A stretch of DNA of 64,000 bases from Planococcus maritimus. Lineage in GTDB: Bacteria; Bacillota; Bacilli; Bacillales_A; Planococcaceae. Of this stretch, positions 34,989 to 43,726 are shown piece by piece (the first letter of the stretch is position 1; each line of letters opens with the position of its first letter). Both the position numbers and the translations under genes were made by a program. The notes under the pieces were generated by a model. The model saw only the letters and a list, made by a program, of their open reading frames with translations, made no database searches and was not told where the DNA came from. The DNA is taken from NCBI RefSeq assembly GCF_001687625.2, contig NZ_CP016538.2, positions 406,001-470,000 of the forward strand. The letters are read 5' to 3'.

Positions 34989-35085
34989 GGCCGGCAGTGG
35001 TAGTGTGATACGATAGAAAGAAATGTGAAACGGATACCTATAGGAACGGGTGGAATGAAAGTTCTGCCGAAGGAGGCAACAAGAG

Positions 35086-36357
35086 ATGGAACAATTAGTG
35101 GAAAAAGCGATTATTGTGGGTGTTCAATTGCAAAAAGACACTCATTTTGAATACAGCATGGAAGAATTACGGAATTTAGCAGGGGCGCTCGGCGTTGAAG
35201 TGGTGGGCGAACTTCACCAAAATTTAGAGCGCGTGAATCCGGCCCATTACGTTGGCACTGGGAAAGTGGAAGAAGCCAAAGTAATGTATGAGGAAACAGA
35301 TGCCAACTTAATCATCTTCAACGATGAATTATCGCCGTCTCAAATCCGCAATCTGGAAGAAGAATTGGAATGCAAAGTCATTGACCGGACGATGCTTATT
35401 TTGGATATTTTCTCGAGGCGCGCCCGCACCCGTGAAGCACAAGTGCAGGTTGAACTGGCGCAATTACAGTATATGCTGCCACGCCTAGTCGGCTTGCGTG
35501 CTTCGCTCGGACGACAAGGCGGCGCTAGTAGCGGCGGGCTTGCCAACCGTGGTGCCGGGGAGACAAAACTTGAGCTAGACCGGCGGAAAATCGAAGACCA
35601 GATCACCAAGCTTAGACGGGAACTCGACCAAGTGAAAGAGCAACGTACCACACAGCGAAAGCAACGCTTGAAAAAGGGCTTACCGGTTGTATCGCTTGTT
35701 GGATACACCAACGCAGGCAAGTCGACGGTCCTCAACAGCTTATTGTTGAAGACGGGGCAGGACGCGGACAAGCAGGTTTTTGAAAAAGATATGCTGTTCG
35801 CAACTTTGGATACTTCCATTCGCCAAATCCGTCTAGAAGACAACAAGACGTTTTTGCTGTCGGACACGGTCGGATTTGTCAGTCGCTTACCGCACCATCT
35901 CGTCAAAGCATTCCGCTCGACATTAGAAGAAGCACGCAACGCAGATTTATTGCTTCACGTGGTCGACGTATCGAACGATGAGCGCGACTATATGATGGAA
36001 GTGACCGAGGCGACTTTGCAGGACGTAGGCGTCGAAAATGTTCCGACTTTATATGTCTATAATAAATCGGACCTCGCTGGCGTCGCGTACCCAAGAAAAA
36101 GTACCGATGCGGTCTGGATTTCTGCAAAAGAAGGCGCAGGGCTCGATGAACTGATCGAGAGCATCCGTGACCGGCTCTTTGCGAACCACGTCATGTGCCG
36201 AATGGAAATCCCATTTGGACGCGGGGATGTCGTCGCATATTTAAGTGATCATGCGAGCATTAAAGAAACCGAATACGGTGAAACTGGCACCTTGATCACC
36301 GTGGAATTAAGCCGCGCGGATTATGACCGTTACGAGCAGTTCGTCGTAGGCAAATAA
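35086..36357 (+). CDS. hflX: ribosome-associated GTPase HflX
   Basis: A 423-residue GTPase that binds and splits stalled 70S ribosomes. The N-terminal HflX domain (about 1-190) includes NPAHYVGTGKVEE and the Gly-rich linker LGRQGGASSGGLANRGAGETKLE. The G domain has Walker A GYTNAGKST, switch II DTVGFVSRLP and NKSD. A strong ribosome site (AAGGAGG) precedes the start. Confidence 0.95.
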   Translation: MEQLVEKAIIVGVQLQKDTHFEYSMEELRNLAGALGVEVVGELHQNLERVNPAHYVGTGKVEEAKVMYEETDANLIIFNDELSPSQIRNLEEELECKVIDRTMLILDIFSRRARTREAQVQVELAQLQYMLPRLVGLRASLGRQGGASSGGLANRGAGETKLELDRRKIEDQITKLRRELDQVKEQRTTQRKQRLKKGLPVVSLVGYTNAGKSTVLNSLLLKTGQDADKQVFEKDMLFATLDTSIRQIRLEDNKTFLLSDTVGFVSRLPHHLVKAFRSTLEEARNADLLLHVVDVSNDERDYMMEVTEATLQDVGVENVPTLYVYNKSDLAGVAYPRKSTDAVWISAKEGAGLDELIESIRDRLFANHVMCRMEIPFGRGDVVAYLSDHASIKETEYGETGTLITVELSRADYDRYEQFVVGK

Positions 36358-36380
36358 TTAAGCGTCTGAAAGATAAGGGA

Positions 36381-36414
36381 AGAAGCCGGGGAATATCTCC
36401 GGCTTCTTTTTTTT
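36381..36414 (+). terminator. terminator of hflX
   Basis: AGAAGCCGG and CCGGCTTCT form the stem, then eight T residues. Confidence 0.9.
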
Positions 36415-36531
36415 ACGGAAAATCCTTATTCTTAGTGCGGGATAATTAAGCGGCTGTAAATTGGGTAAACTGTGAGTAAGGGCAGAATGCTGTATAATGG
36501 ACGACAAGTCTTGATAAGGAGAGTGAACGCC

Positions 36532-37410
36532 ATGAGAAAATGGGTGGCAGTCATCGGAACGAGTGCTGCTGTTATCGGCCTTGGCGCATGCAGTAGTGCG
36601 GAAGCGCCGACAACAACTGAAGAGGAAAATGAAAATCCAACACAGGAAACTCAGGACAAATCACAGAGCGCTTCAAAAGTTTACACACAAGCGGTAGAGG
36701 CTTCTCGGCAAGTTGAGAGTTTACGTGCAAAGTCACATACTGAACAACAGATGAAAATGCAGCCAGATGGCATGGAAATCGACATGACGGTGGATTCAGA
36801 CATGGAAATGACCTATGAGCCTCTGGCATTTCACCAAAAAGGAGAGACCAGCATTGTATCCGAGGATATCGACAACACCAATCCGATGCTGACGGAAATG
36901 TATATGACCGAAGAAGGGTTATATATGCATGAAACGTCTGTCGACATGTGGCTGAAGATGCCGGAAGAAATGCAAGAAAACATGCAGTCGATTGCCGGAC
37001 AGCAATCAGCCGACCCTGCGCGCCAATTGGACGAACTCGGTGATTTCGAGGAGGATTTCGTGCTGGAGGAAACAGATGAAGTCTACATCCTGACGCTCGA
37101 TGCCTCAGGAGAAGAGTTCCAGGAACTGACGGATGAACAATTGGAGAAAACGCTGGGACAAATGGAGATCGAAGCCCCTCTAGCTCCGGAAGACCTAGAA
37201 GTGCATGCTGTGAACTACGTCATCACGCTGGATAAGGAAACGTATTTAGCGGACCGTATGGAAGTCGATATGGAGCTTGATGTCGATGTGCGCGGTGAAA
37301 TGATGGCGATCGAATCGCAGATGCAAGTGGACTACAGCGATTACAACGCCATCGATCCGATCGAAATCCCGCCGGAAGTATTGGAACAAGCACAGGAAAT
37401 CGAATTTTAA
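36532..37410 (+). CDS. acidic lipoprotein (DUF6612-like)
   Basis: A 292-residue lipoprotein. The signal peptide ends in GLGACSS (lipidated Cys at about 20), followed by a Thr/Glu-rich linker and a domain rich in alternating beta segments with many Met, Glu and Asp (about 50-290). It looks like the Bacillales DUF6612 lipoproteins, related in fold to LppX/LolA-like lipid binders; that fold is an inference. ATG 36532 after AAGGAGAG is preferred to the upstream frame, which begins before the TATAAT at 36493. Confidence 0.75.
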   Translation: MRKWVAVIGTSAAVIGLGACSSAEAPTTTEEENENPTQETQDKSQSASKVYTQAVEASRQVESLRAKSHTEQQMKMQPDGMEIDMTVDSDMEMTYEPLAFHQKGETSIVSEDIDNTNPMLTEMYMTEEGLYMHETSVDMWLKMPEEMQENMQSIAGQQSADPARQLDELGDFEEDFVLEETDEVYILTLDASGEEFQELTDEQLEKTLGQMEIEAPLAPEDLEVHAVNYVITLDKETYLADRMEVDMELDVDVRGEMMAIESQMQVDYSDYNAIDPIEIPPEVLEQAQEIEF

Positions 37411-37423
37411 TAATGAGAACGGC

Positions 37424-37452
37424 AAGCAGAGGGAACTTTCCTCTGCTTTTTT
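37424..37452 (+). terminator. rho-independent terminator
   Basis: AAGCAGAGG and CCTCTGCTT form the stem with loop GAACTTT, then TTTT. Confidence 0.9.
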
Positions 37453-37478
37453 GTATGGGAACGATTCTGTGCAACCGG

Positions 37479-38132
37479 TGACGCCAAATCCTTCGCTACA
37501 CTCTAACCCCCAACCCAGGAAGCGATTTCCCTACTAGCCGGAAACGCCTAAAGAAGCAGATCCGGCTAAACACACTTCAATCAATGAAATCTCGCAGCCG
37601 ACCTGCGTCAAGGGTGAGCCGAAACAATGAGACAAGTGCTCTTTTTGGCTCATTGTGAAAGGCCAACCCAAAGCAGAGCGGCGACTCCACAAGCGACGCC
37701 AAATCCTTCGCTACACTCTAACCCCCAACCCAAGAAGCGATTCCCCAACTAGCAGGAAACGCCTAAAGAAGCAGATCTGGCTAAACACACTTCAATCAAT
37801 GAAATGTCTCAGCCGACCTGCGTCAAGGGTGAGCCGAAACAATGAGACAAGCGCTCTTCTTGGCTCATTGTGAAAGGCCAACCCAAAGCAGGGCGGCGAC
37901 TCCACAAGCGACGCCAAATCCTTCGTCCAACCTGATTCCCAACCCAGGAAGCGATTCCCCCGCTAGCCGGAAACTGTGTAAAGAAGCAGATCCGGCTAAA
38001 CACACTTTAATCAATGAAATCTCCCAGCCGCCCAGCGCAAAGGGGTGAGCCGAAACAATGAGACAAGCGTTCTTCTTGGCTCATTGTGAAAGGCCAACCC
38101 AAAGCAGGGTGGCGACTCCAAAAGCGACGCCA
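37479..38132 (+). repeat. structured tandem repeat cluster B (three ~214-bp units)
   Basis: Three units marked by GAAGCGATT at 37519, 37734 and 37948 (periods 215 and 214). Each carries TAGCCGG...CCGGCTA (unit 1: 37535-37541 with 37562-37568; unit 2 has mismatches), then ACAATGAG...CTCATTGT (37624-37631 with 37649-37656; 37839-37846 with 37864-37871; 38055-38062 with 38080-38087), then AAGGCCAACCCAAAGCAG and a GGCG...CGCC pair. Cluster A at 16.9-17.4 kb holds the same unit with a covarying stem. It fills the gap between the lipoprotein gene and the Fur-regulated yclN promoter. No convincing gene lies in it. Confidence 0.85.
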
Positions 38133-38187
38133 TTCACATGCTAAATTTGAAAACCCCGTGAACACTTAAAAATGCAAGCCTTCTCAT

Positions 38188-38202
38188 TGAAAATAGTTCT
38201 CA
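38188..38202 (+). promoter_or_regulatory. upstream Fur-box-like inverted repeat
   Basis: TGAAAATAGTTCTCA, a 7-1-7 repeat with two mismatches, lies just before the -35. It is the counterpart of 214-228. Confidence 0.55.
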
Positions 38203-38210
38203 ATTATCCC

Positions 38211-38238
38211 TTGACGTCACTTTTTATACTGCTATACT
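38211..38238 (+). promoter_or_regulatory. promoter of the siderophore permease operon
   Basis: TTGACG (38211-38216) and TATACT (38233-38238) are 16 bases apart, as at the binding-protein gene. The shared string TGCTATACTAA surrounds both -10 boxes. Confidence 0.7.
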
Positions 38239-38255
38239 AAAAAACAGTTAATCGT

Positions 38256-38270
38256 TGATAATCATTATCA
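38256..38270 (+). promoter_or_regulatory. Fur box
   Basis: TGATAATCATTATCA, a perfect 7-1-7 inverted repeat, lies 17 bases after the -10. Iron-dependent repression of the operon is inferred. Confidence 0.85.
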
Positions 38271-38310
38271 TTCTCAATTGGTAATCGCATTAGATAGGGA
38301 GCGGCATTAC

Positions 38311-39261
38311 ATGAAAAAACGTATTCTAATACCCATATTGATCCTTTTATCGTTCATCTCCCTGTTTGTCGGAGTTAGCAGTATTAGTCCGCTCGACCTT
38401 CTGGATTTTCAATCAGAAGAAACGCAGATTTTCCTCGTTAGCCGTTTTCCTCGACTCGTCGCGATTTTGCTTGCGGGAGCAGGCATGAGCATGGCGGGGC
38501 TCATCATGCAGCAATTGAGCCGCAATAAATTCGTCTCGCCGACAACTGCCGGGACGCTCGATGCGACACGTCTCGGGATTCTCGTCTCGATGTTATTGTT
38601 TGCGAATGCATCGATGATTGAAAAAATGGCGGTGGCTTTCTTCTTCGCACTCGCCGGCACGTTCTTGTTCATGCAAATCCTCAACCGCATCAAATTCAAA
38701 GATGCCATCTTTATTCCGCTCATCGGCTTGATGTTCGGCAATATCCTGTCTTCGATCACCACGTTTTTCGCCTACCGCGCAGACGTTATCCAGAACATGT
38801 CAGCTTGGCTGCAGGGCGATTTCTCGATGGTCATGAAAGGTAGTTATGAACTTCTTTACATCAGCGTGCCCGTTTTCATCATCGCTTATATGTACGCCAA
38901 CCGCTTTACAGTCGCAGGGATGGGGGAGGATTTCTCCAAAAATCTCGGACTGAAATATCGCAGTGTTGTCAACATCGGCTTGACCTTGGTGGCGCTCATT
39001 ACAGCGACTGTCGTATTGACTGTTGGAATGATTCCATTTCTCGGCTTGATTATTCCGAATATCGTCTCCATCTTCAAGGGAGACCATCTTCAAAAAACCT
39101 TGCCGCATACCGCAATGCTCGGAGCCATTTTCTTATTGGTGTGCGACATTCTCGGGCGGGTCTTGATTTATCCGTATGAGATCACGATCAGCCTGATGGT
39201 CGGTGTCATCGGAAGCTTTATCTTTCTAATCATGCTGTTTAGGAGGAAAGCATATGCGTGA
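38311..39261 (+). CDS. yclN: ferric-siderophore ABC permease (YclN-like)
   Basis: A 316-residue FecCD-type permease with about nine helices, the same length as Bacillus YclN of the petrobactin importer. The motif GMIPFLGLIIPNIVSIFKG is the FecCD EAA-like coupling region. ATG 38311 follows AGGGAGCGG; the longer GTG frame has no ribosome site. It overlaps the next permease gene by eight bases. No binding-protein gene is in this operon; see 407-1363. Confidence 0.9.
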   Translation: MKKRILIPILILLSFISLFVGVSSISPLDLLDFQSEETQIFLVSRFPRLVAILLAGAGMSMAGLIMQQLSRNKFVSPTTAGTLDATRLGILVSMLLFANASMIEKMAVAFFFALAGTFLFMQILNRIKFKDAIFIPLIGLMFGNILSSITTFFAYRADVIQNMSAWLQGDFSMVMKGSYELLYISVPVFIIAYMYANRFTVAGMGEDFSKNLGLKYRSVVNIGLTLVALITATVVLTVGMIPFLGLIIPNIVSIFKGDHLQKTLPHTAMLGAIFLLVCDILGRVLIYPYEITISLMVGVIGSFIFLIMLFRRKAYA

Positions 39262-40204
39262 CATACATAAAATGTGGATTTTGATCTTACTTGCCACGGC
39301 AGCGTGCGGTTTGTATTTATTCGATAATTTGAATGGCAGTTTCGATTATGCATTGCCAAGACGAGGTGTCAAAGTCTTTGCGATGGTGCTGACAGGTGTG
39401 GCGATTGCTTATGCGACAGTGGTATTCCAAACCATTACACACAACCGCATTTTGACACCGAGCATTATGGGCTTGGATTCGCTGTATATGCTATTGCAGA
39501 CATTGTTGATATTCTTCCTGGGGTCAGGGCACATCACGATCATCAACCAGCAAGTGAACTTCTTGCTGTCAATCGCCGTCATGGTCGTCTTCGCGTTATT
39601 GTTCTATAAATTACTGTTCAAAAAAGATAACCAGCCGATTTATTTCTTATTGCTAATCGGTATCATTCTCGGTACGTTTTTCGGCAGCGTCTCGACTTTC
39701 CTGCAGGTACTGATCGACCCGAACGAATTCCAGATCGTCCAAGACCGGATGTTCGCGAGTTTCAATAACGTCAATGCTGATTTGGTGTGGATATCACTGT
39801 TCTTCATTATTGTCTTGCTCGGTTTGGCTTGGCGCCATAATGCGTCGCTCGATGTGCTGTCTTTAGGTCGGGACACCGCGGTGAACCTTGGTGTCGGGTA
39901 TGATGCACTTGTCAAAAAGATGCTTGTGCTTTCTGCAGTATTGATTGCGATTGCCACTGCCTTGGTCGGTCCGATTACGTTTTTCGGCTTGATCGTCGCC
40001 AATCTATCCTATCAATTTTTCAAATCCTATAAGCATTCGGTCGTCATTGCCGGTGCGAGCATCATCAGCATCGTGGCACTGGTCGGCGGGCAATGGGTCG
40101 TCGAACATATCTTCACGTTTAATACGACGCTCAGTGTCATCATCAATTTCATCGGCGGTATCTATTTCATCTATTTGCTATTAAAGGAGAGTCGGTCTAA
40201 ATGA
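39254..40204 (+). CDS. yclO: ferric-siderophore ABC permease (YclO-like)
   Basis: A 316-residue second permease of the FecCD type, matching YclO in length and order. The coupling motif is ALVGPITFFGLIVANLSYQ near residue 235. AGGAGG lies inside the end of the preceding gene. Its stop overlaps the ATPase start. Confidence 0.9.
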   Translation: MRDIHKMWILILLATAACGLYLFDNLNGSFDYALPRRGVKVFAMVLTGVAIAYATVVFQTITHNRILTPSIMGLDSLYMLLQTLLIFFLGSGHITIINQQVNFLLSIAVMVVFALLFYKLLFKKDNQPIYFLLLIGIILGTFFGSVSTFLQVLIDPNEFQIVQDRMFASFNNVNADLVWISLFFIIVLLGLAWRHNASLDVLSLGRDTAVNLGVGYDALVKKMLVLSAVLIAIATALVGPITFFGLIVANLSYQFFKSYKHSVVIAGASIISIVALVGGQWVVEHIFTFNTTLSVIINFIGGIYFIYLLLKESRSK

Positions 40205-40962
40205 TCCAAGTACGTGAACTGACGAAATTGTATGGAAAAAAACAAGTGGTGGAAAATGTTTCGGTCGATATTCGGCGGGGCCAGATCACTTCATTCATTG
40301 GGCCGAACGGGGCAGGGAAGTCGACGCTCTTGTCGATGGTCAGTCGTTTATTGGATGCAGATACCGGAGAAGTGTTGATCGACAAGACCAATACCAAAGC
40401 CATGAAGTCTAATGAATTCTCAAAGCGTGTGTCCATTTTGAAGCAATCGAATTTTATGAATGTGCGCTTGACGATACGAGAATTGGTTTCTTTCGGCCGC
40501 TTTCCGTATTCTAAAGGACGCCTGGACGCAGAAGATGAGCAAATGGTCGACCAAGCAATCGGTTATATGGACCTTGAGGACATGGAGCATTCCTATTTGG
40601 ATGAATTGTCGGGCGGCCAGCGCCAGCGTGCATTTATCGCGATGGTCATTGCGCAAGATACTGATTATGTCCTGCTCGACGAACCATTAAATAACCTGGA
40701 TATGAAGCACTCGGTACAAATCATGAAAATTTTGCGTCGTTTGGTCGATGAACTCGGCAAAACGGTCATTATCGTTCTTCACGATATCAACTTTGCTTCC
40801 GTGTATTCCGACCGCATCGTCGCGCTGAAAAATGGCCGCGTCGTCAAAGACGGGCCGACAGAAGAAATCATTCAATCGGATGCCTTGAAGGAAATTTACG
40901 ATATGGACATCCCGATCCAACAAATGGATAACTGTCGAATTTGCGTCTATTTCAATTCCTGA
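40201..40962 (+). CDS. yclP: ferric-siderophore ABC transporter ATP-binding protein (YclP-like)
   Basis: A 253-residue ATPase with Walker A GPNGAGKST (about residue 35), signature LSGGQRQR, Walker B YVLLDEPLNNLD and H-loop VLHDINFAS. Length matches YclP. It powers the two preceding permeases and completes the membrane part of the importer. A terminator follows. Confidence 0.92.
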   Translation: MIQVRELTKLYGKKQVVENVSVDIRRGQITSFIGPNGAGKSTLLSMVSRLLDADTGEVLIDKTNTKAMKSNEFSKRVSILKQSNFMNVRLTIRELVSFGRFPYSKGRLDAEDEQMVDQAIGYMDLEDMEHSYLDELSGGQRQRAFIAMVIAQDTDYVLLDEPLNNLDMKHSVQIMKILRRLVDELGKTVIIVLHDINFASVYSDRIVALKNGRVVKDGPTEEIIQSDALKEIYDMDIPIQQMDNCRICVYFNS

Positions 40963-41000
40963 ACGGCGAAGTTATTGTGTGCGAAAACAAGGAAATGTGG

Positions 41001-41035
41001 AACCTGTGTGGAAGTGTATTCCATGCAGGTTTTTT
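41001..41035 (+). terminator. terminator of the siderophore operon
   Basis: AACCTGTGTGGAA and TTCCATGCAGGTT form the stem, then TTTT. Confidence 0.85.
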
Positions 41036-41091
41036 AGTGCGCGAAGATTTCTAGAGTGACTGATCGATGTGGCAGGAAAGAAGGTGCAGAG

Positions 41092-41733
41092 ATGAAGCGA
41101 GTCTTTTATCCGTTGGCGATGGCGACCTTACTTGGTTTTTTCGGCATCCTTTATTATTATCAACAAGAACCGGCCCGTGAACTGGACGAGCAGGCGGCAT
41201 CTTGGTTCGGTGGGTTCGGGTGGCTTCAGGCCATGTCGTTCATCGGGGAGCAATGGACGATTTTTGCAGTGAGCTTTTTGCTTCTTGTGTTCTTATGGGC
41301 GTTCCGCCAAAACTACAGGGGGATGCTTTTCGTCTTTTTGACGGTGGGGGCAGGAAATGCGTTAAATCATTTGCTGCAGCAATGGTTCGCCCGGCCGATG
41401 CCGGGGTTTCCTGAGGAAGTAGCGTCTTATGGCTTTCCGTCCAATCACGCAATGGTTGGCTTATTGTATTTGTTTACCCTTGCTTATTTTCTTGGCGAAA
41501 GAGTTGGCACGAAATCGCTTCGCCTGGCGATCTGGCTGGCTGCGATTTTGCTGACATTGCTCACCGCTTTATCGCAAGTGGCCAGCGGTGTTCAATACTT
41601 GTCGGATGTGCTGGCAGGGCTGTTCCTCGGCTATACCTTATTCGTTTTGGTGGCCATTTGGTATGAAATGAGGGAGCGGCAATTCCGCAAGCGCCAGTAT
41701 ATGCGCACTGTCGAGCGGGAAGATGTAAATTAG
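41092..41733 (+). CDS. PAP2-family membrane protein with degenerate active site
   Basis: A 213-residue membrane protein with six helices and the general plan of PAP2/PgpB-like lipid phosphatases. The three catalytic motifs are recognisable but altered. In motif 1 (K-x6-RP) RP is at 101-102 but the Lys position is Leu94. Motif 2 is PSNH (116-119) in place of PSGH. Motif 3 (SR-x5-H-x3-D) reads SQVASGVQYLSD, so Arg and the nucleophilic His are Gln162 and Gln168, while Asp172 remains. Catalysis by the usual mechanism looks unlikely. ATG 41092 after AAGAAGGTG is the best start. Confidence 0.8.
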   Translation: MKRVFYPLAMATLLGFFGILYYYQQEPARELDEQAASWFGGFGWLQAMSFIGEQWTIFAVSFLLLVFLWAFRQNYRGMLFVFLTVGAGNALNHLLQQWFARPMPGFPEEVASYGFPSNHAMVGLLYLFTLAYFLGERVGTKSLRLAIWLAAILLTLLTALSQVASGVQYLSDVLAGLFLGYTLFVLVAIWYEMRERQFRKRQYMRTVEREDVN

Positions 41734-41743
41734 GCCAATAAAA

Positions 41744-41773
41744 AAACGAACGGAGAATTTATCTCCGTTCGTT
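41744..41773. terminator. terminator hairpin, left copy of a 30-bp direct duplication
   Basis: ACGAACGGAGA-TTTA-TCTCCGTTCGT-type palindrome (arms ACGAACGGAGA and TCTCCGTTCGT) ending the PAP2 gene. An identical 30 bases lie at 42006-42035. Confidence 0.9.
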
Positions 41774-42005
41774 TCAGACTGTTGAAAAAGACGCTCTCAA
41801 CTATGAGAAAGAGCGTCTTTTTCTGATTTTAACAATCAATGACCTCTCTAAGTATTTGGAGAAGCGTTCGCTCGACTCCGGTGGATCAGCGAGACGACCG
41901 AGACCCCGCAAGTCGCGAAGCGGCTGAGGAGGCTTGGGCGCGAGCCCACGGAAAGCGAGCGATAAGCTTCGGAAAATACGGTTATTTAACTTTCTCGACA
42001 AACTG
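41774..42005. mobile_element. miniature inverted-repeat-like element, copy 2
   Basis: A 232-bp element, the same family and orientation as 26214-26452. With the adjoining T residues its ends read TTTCAGACTGTTGAAAAAG and, on the other strand, TTTCAGTTTGTCGAGAAAG, a 15/19 terminal inverted repeat. It contains an extra hairpin near its left end (AAAGACGCTCT...AGAGCGTCTTT). It is flanked by identical 30-bp terminator hairpins and lies between convergent genes (PAP2 and amtB). Confidence 0.82.
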
Positions 42006-42035
42006 AAACGAACGGAGAATTTATCTCCGTTCGTT
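42006..42035. terminator. terminator hairpin, right copy of a 30-bp direct duplication
   Basis: Identical to 41744-41773. Read on the minus strand it lies about 40 bases after the amtB stop. Confidence 0.9.
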
Positions 42036-42073
42036 CTTTGTTGAGAACCCCCAAGTTTTTTCTCTCTCTATTT

Positions 42074-43357
42074 TTATGCTTTGTTTGAAGCTGGCCGTTC
42101 TTCCCCCAGTTGGTTCAGGCGGTCTGCGAAATTATCCGCTCTGCCAGATGAACCGCGCAGCACATCTTGCATCGAATAAGCTTGCGAGCCGTGCTCTGCA
42201 AAATCCAAACCGGTTTCTTCTTCTTCTGCCGTTACGCGCAGTGGCGTCACGACGCTGATCAATAGCAGGACAGCTCCTGTGGACAAGGAAGCCCAAGCGA
42301 TAACAGCCAATACACCGACAGCCTGGATGCCGAGAATTTCAGCTCCTCCTCCATAAAGCAATCCGCTGTTGACATCGAAGAATCCGATCGCGAGCGTTCC
42401 CCAAACCCCGGCGATTCCGTGAACCGATACAGCCCCTACCGGATCATCCACGCGGATTTTCGTATCCAATAGATGGACAGCTTCCGTCATGATGATACCG
42501 GCGATCAAGCCGATCAAGATGGCGCCAAGGAACGACACATTGGCAGCGCCGGCAGTGATGCCGACAAGACCAGCGAGCGCGCCGTTCATCGTCAAAGTGC
42601 CATCAATGCGGCCGTAGCGTAAGCGAGTGTAGCCGGCAGTCGCTAGAACACCAGCCGATGCTGCGAGCAAAGTGTTGGCTATGACAGGCGGCACGAGTGC
42701 AGGGTCTGCAGCGAGCGTACTGCCGCCATTAAACCCGAACCATCCGAGCCATAGGATGAATACGCCGAGTGCGCCGAGTGGCAAGCTGTGGCCAGGGATC
42801 GTATTGACTGTTTTGCCGGAATATTTACCGAGGCGCGGGCCGATTTTCCAAGCCGCGATAAAGGCGGCGACGGCTCCTGTCAAGTGGACGACGGTAGAAC
42901 CGGCGAAGTCGATAAAGCCAATTTCAGCAAGCCATCCACCTCCCCATACCCAATGGCCGACAACTGGATAAATGATAGCAGTCATAGCGACGGTCAAAAG
43001 GATATAGGCAGTCAAATGCATGCGTTCTGCGACGGCGCCAGAAATGATTGTGGCACACGTTGCGGCAAAAACCGCTTGGAAGACGAAGAATCCAATATCC
43101 GTAACACCTGATAAAGCGAAACCTTCCGTGCCGATCAAGCCGAACGACGATGGTCCGAACATTAAAGCATAACCGACGATAAAGTAAAGGATTGAGCCGA
43201 GTGAGATGGTAATCATGTTTTTCATCAAAATATTAAGGGTATTTTTAGAGCGAGTGAATCCTGTTTCGACCATGGCGAATCCGGCGTGCATGAAAAACAC
43301 AAGCATGGCACCGAGCATGATCCACAGCATATCAACTGAGCTTTGTACAGCTTCCAT
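42074..43357 (-). CDS. amtB: ammonium transporter
   Basis: A 427-residue Amt/Rh channel with 11 helices. The N-terminal motif FFMHAGFAMVETGFTRSKN and the central DFAGSTVVHLTGAVAAF with the conserved Asp are typical. The C-terminal tail, which docks PII, is present. It is transcribed after glnK with a 12-base gap. Order glnK-amtB is the reverse of Bacillus nrgAB. Confidence 0.94.
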   Translation of the reverse strand: MEAVQSSVDMLWIMLGAMLVFFMHAGFAMVETGFTRSKNTLNILMKNMITISLGSILYFIVGYALMFGPSSFGLIGTEGFALSGVTDIGFFVFQAVFAATCATIISGAVAERMHLTAYILLTVAMTAIIYPVVGHWVWGGGWLAEIGFIDFAGSTVVHLTGAVAAFIAAWKIGPRLGKYSGKTVNTIPGHSLPLGALGVFILWLGWFGFNGGSTLAADPALVPPVIANTLLAASAGVLATAGYTRLRYGRIDGTLTMNGALAGLVGITAGAANVSFLGAILIGLIAGIIMTEAVHLLDTKIRVDDPVGAVSVHGIAGVWGTLAIGFFDVNSGLLYGGGAEILGIQAVGVLAVIAWASLSTGAVLLLISVVTPLRVTAEEEETGLDFAEHGSQAYSMQDVLRGSSGRADNFADRLNQLGEERPASNKA

Positions 43358-43369
43358 AATAATCTCTCC

Positions 43370-43711
43370 TTATCCTATCGCGACGGTGCCGCGTTCTTTT
43401 GTTCTAATCCGGATGGCTTCTTCTAAGGGATAGATGAAGATTTTTCCATCACCGACTTCGCCAGTAGAGGCATAATCGAGGAGTGCTTGGATGATGTCTT
43501 CGACTTTTTCATCTTCAACGACCATTTCTAACTTGAGCTTCGGAGAAAACTCCATGCGGTAGGCGTTGCCTCGAAACAGGCCAACGCGTCCTTCTTGTTT
43601 GCCGATTCCCGCGATTTCCGTTACGGTCAAGCCGTCGATTCCTTCAAGGGCCAGAGCTTGCCGAACGTCGGCAAAAACAGAATGGCGAATAATAGTTTCA
43701 ATCTTTTTCAT
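43370..43711 (-). CDS. glnK: PII nitrogen regulatory protein
   Basis: A 113-residue PII protein. The T-loop region GLFRGNAYRMEFSPKLKLE keeps the Tyr that aligns with Tyr51 of GlnB, and the B-loop signature TGEVGDGKIFIYPLEEAIRIRT is intact. It binds ATP/ADP and 2-oxoglutarate and plugs AmtB when nitrogen is ample. AGGAGG precedes the ATG. Three GlnR/TnrA-type boxes lie upstream. Confidence 0.94.
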   Translation of the reverse strand: MKKIETIIRHSVFADVRQALALEGIDGLTVTEIAGIGKQEGRVGLFRGNAYRMEFSPKLKLEMVVEDEKVEDIIQALLDYASTGEVGDGKIFIYPLEEAIRIRTKERGTVAIG

Positions 43712-43726
43712 GCTACTTCCTCCTTA

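Noticed and set aside
37479-38132. CRISPR array
   Set aside because: Units are 214-247 bp and similar throughout, without short repeats alternating with unique spacers, and no cas genes are near.
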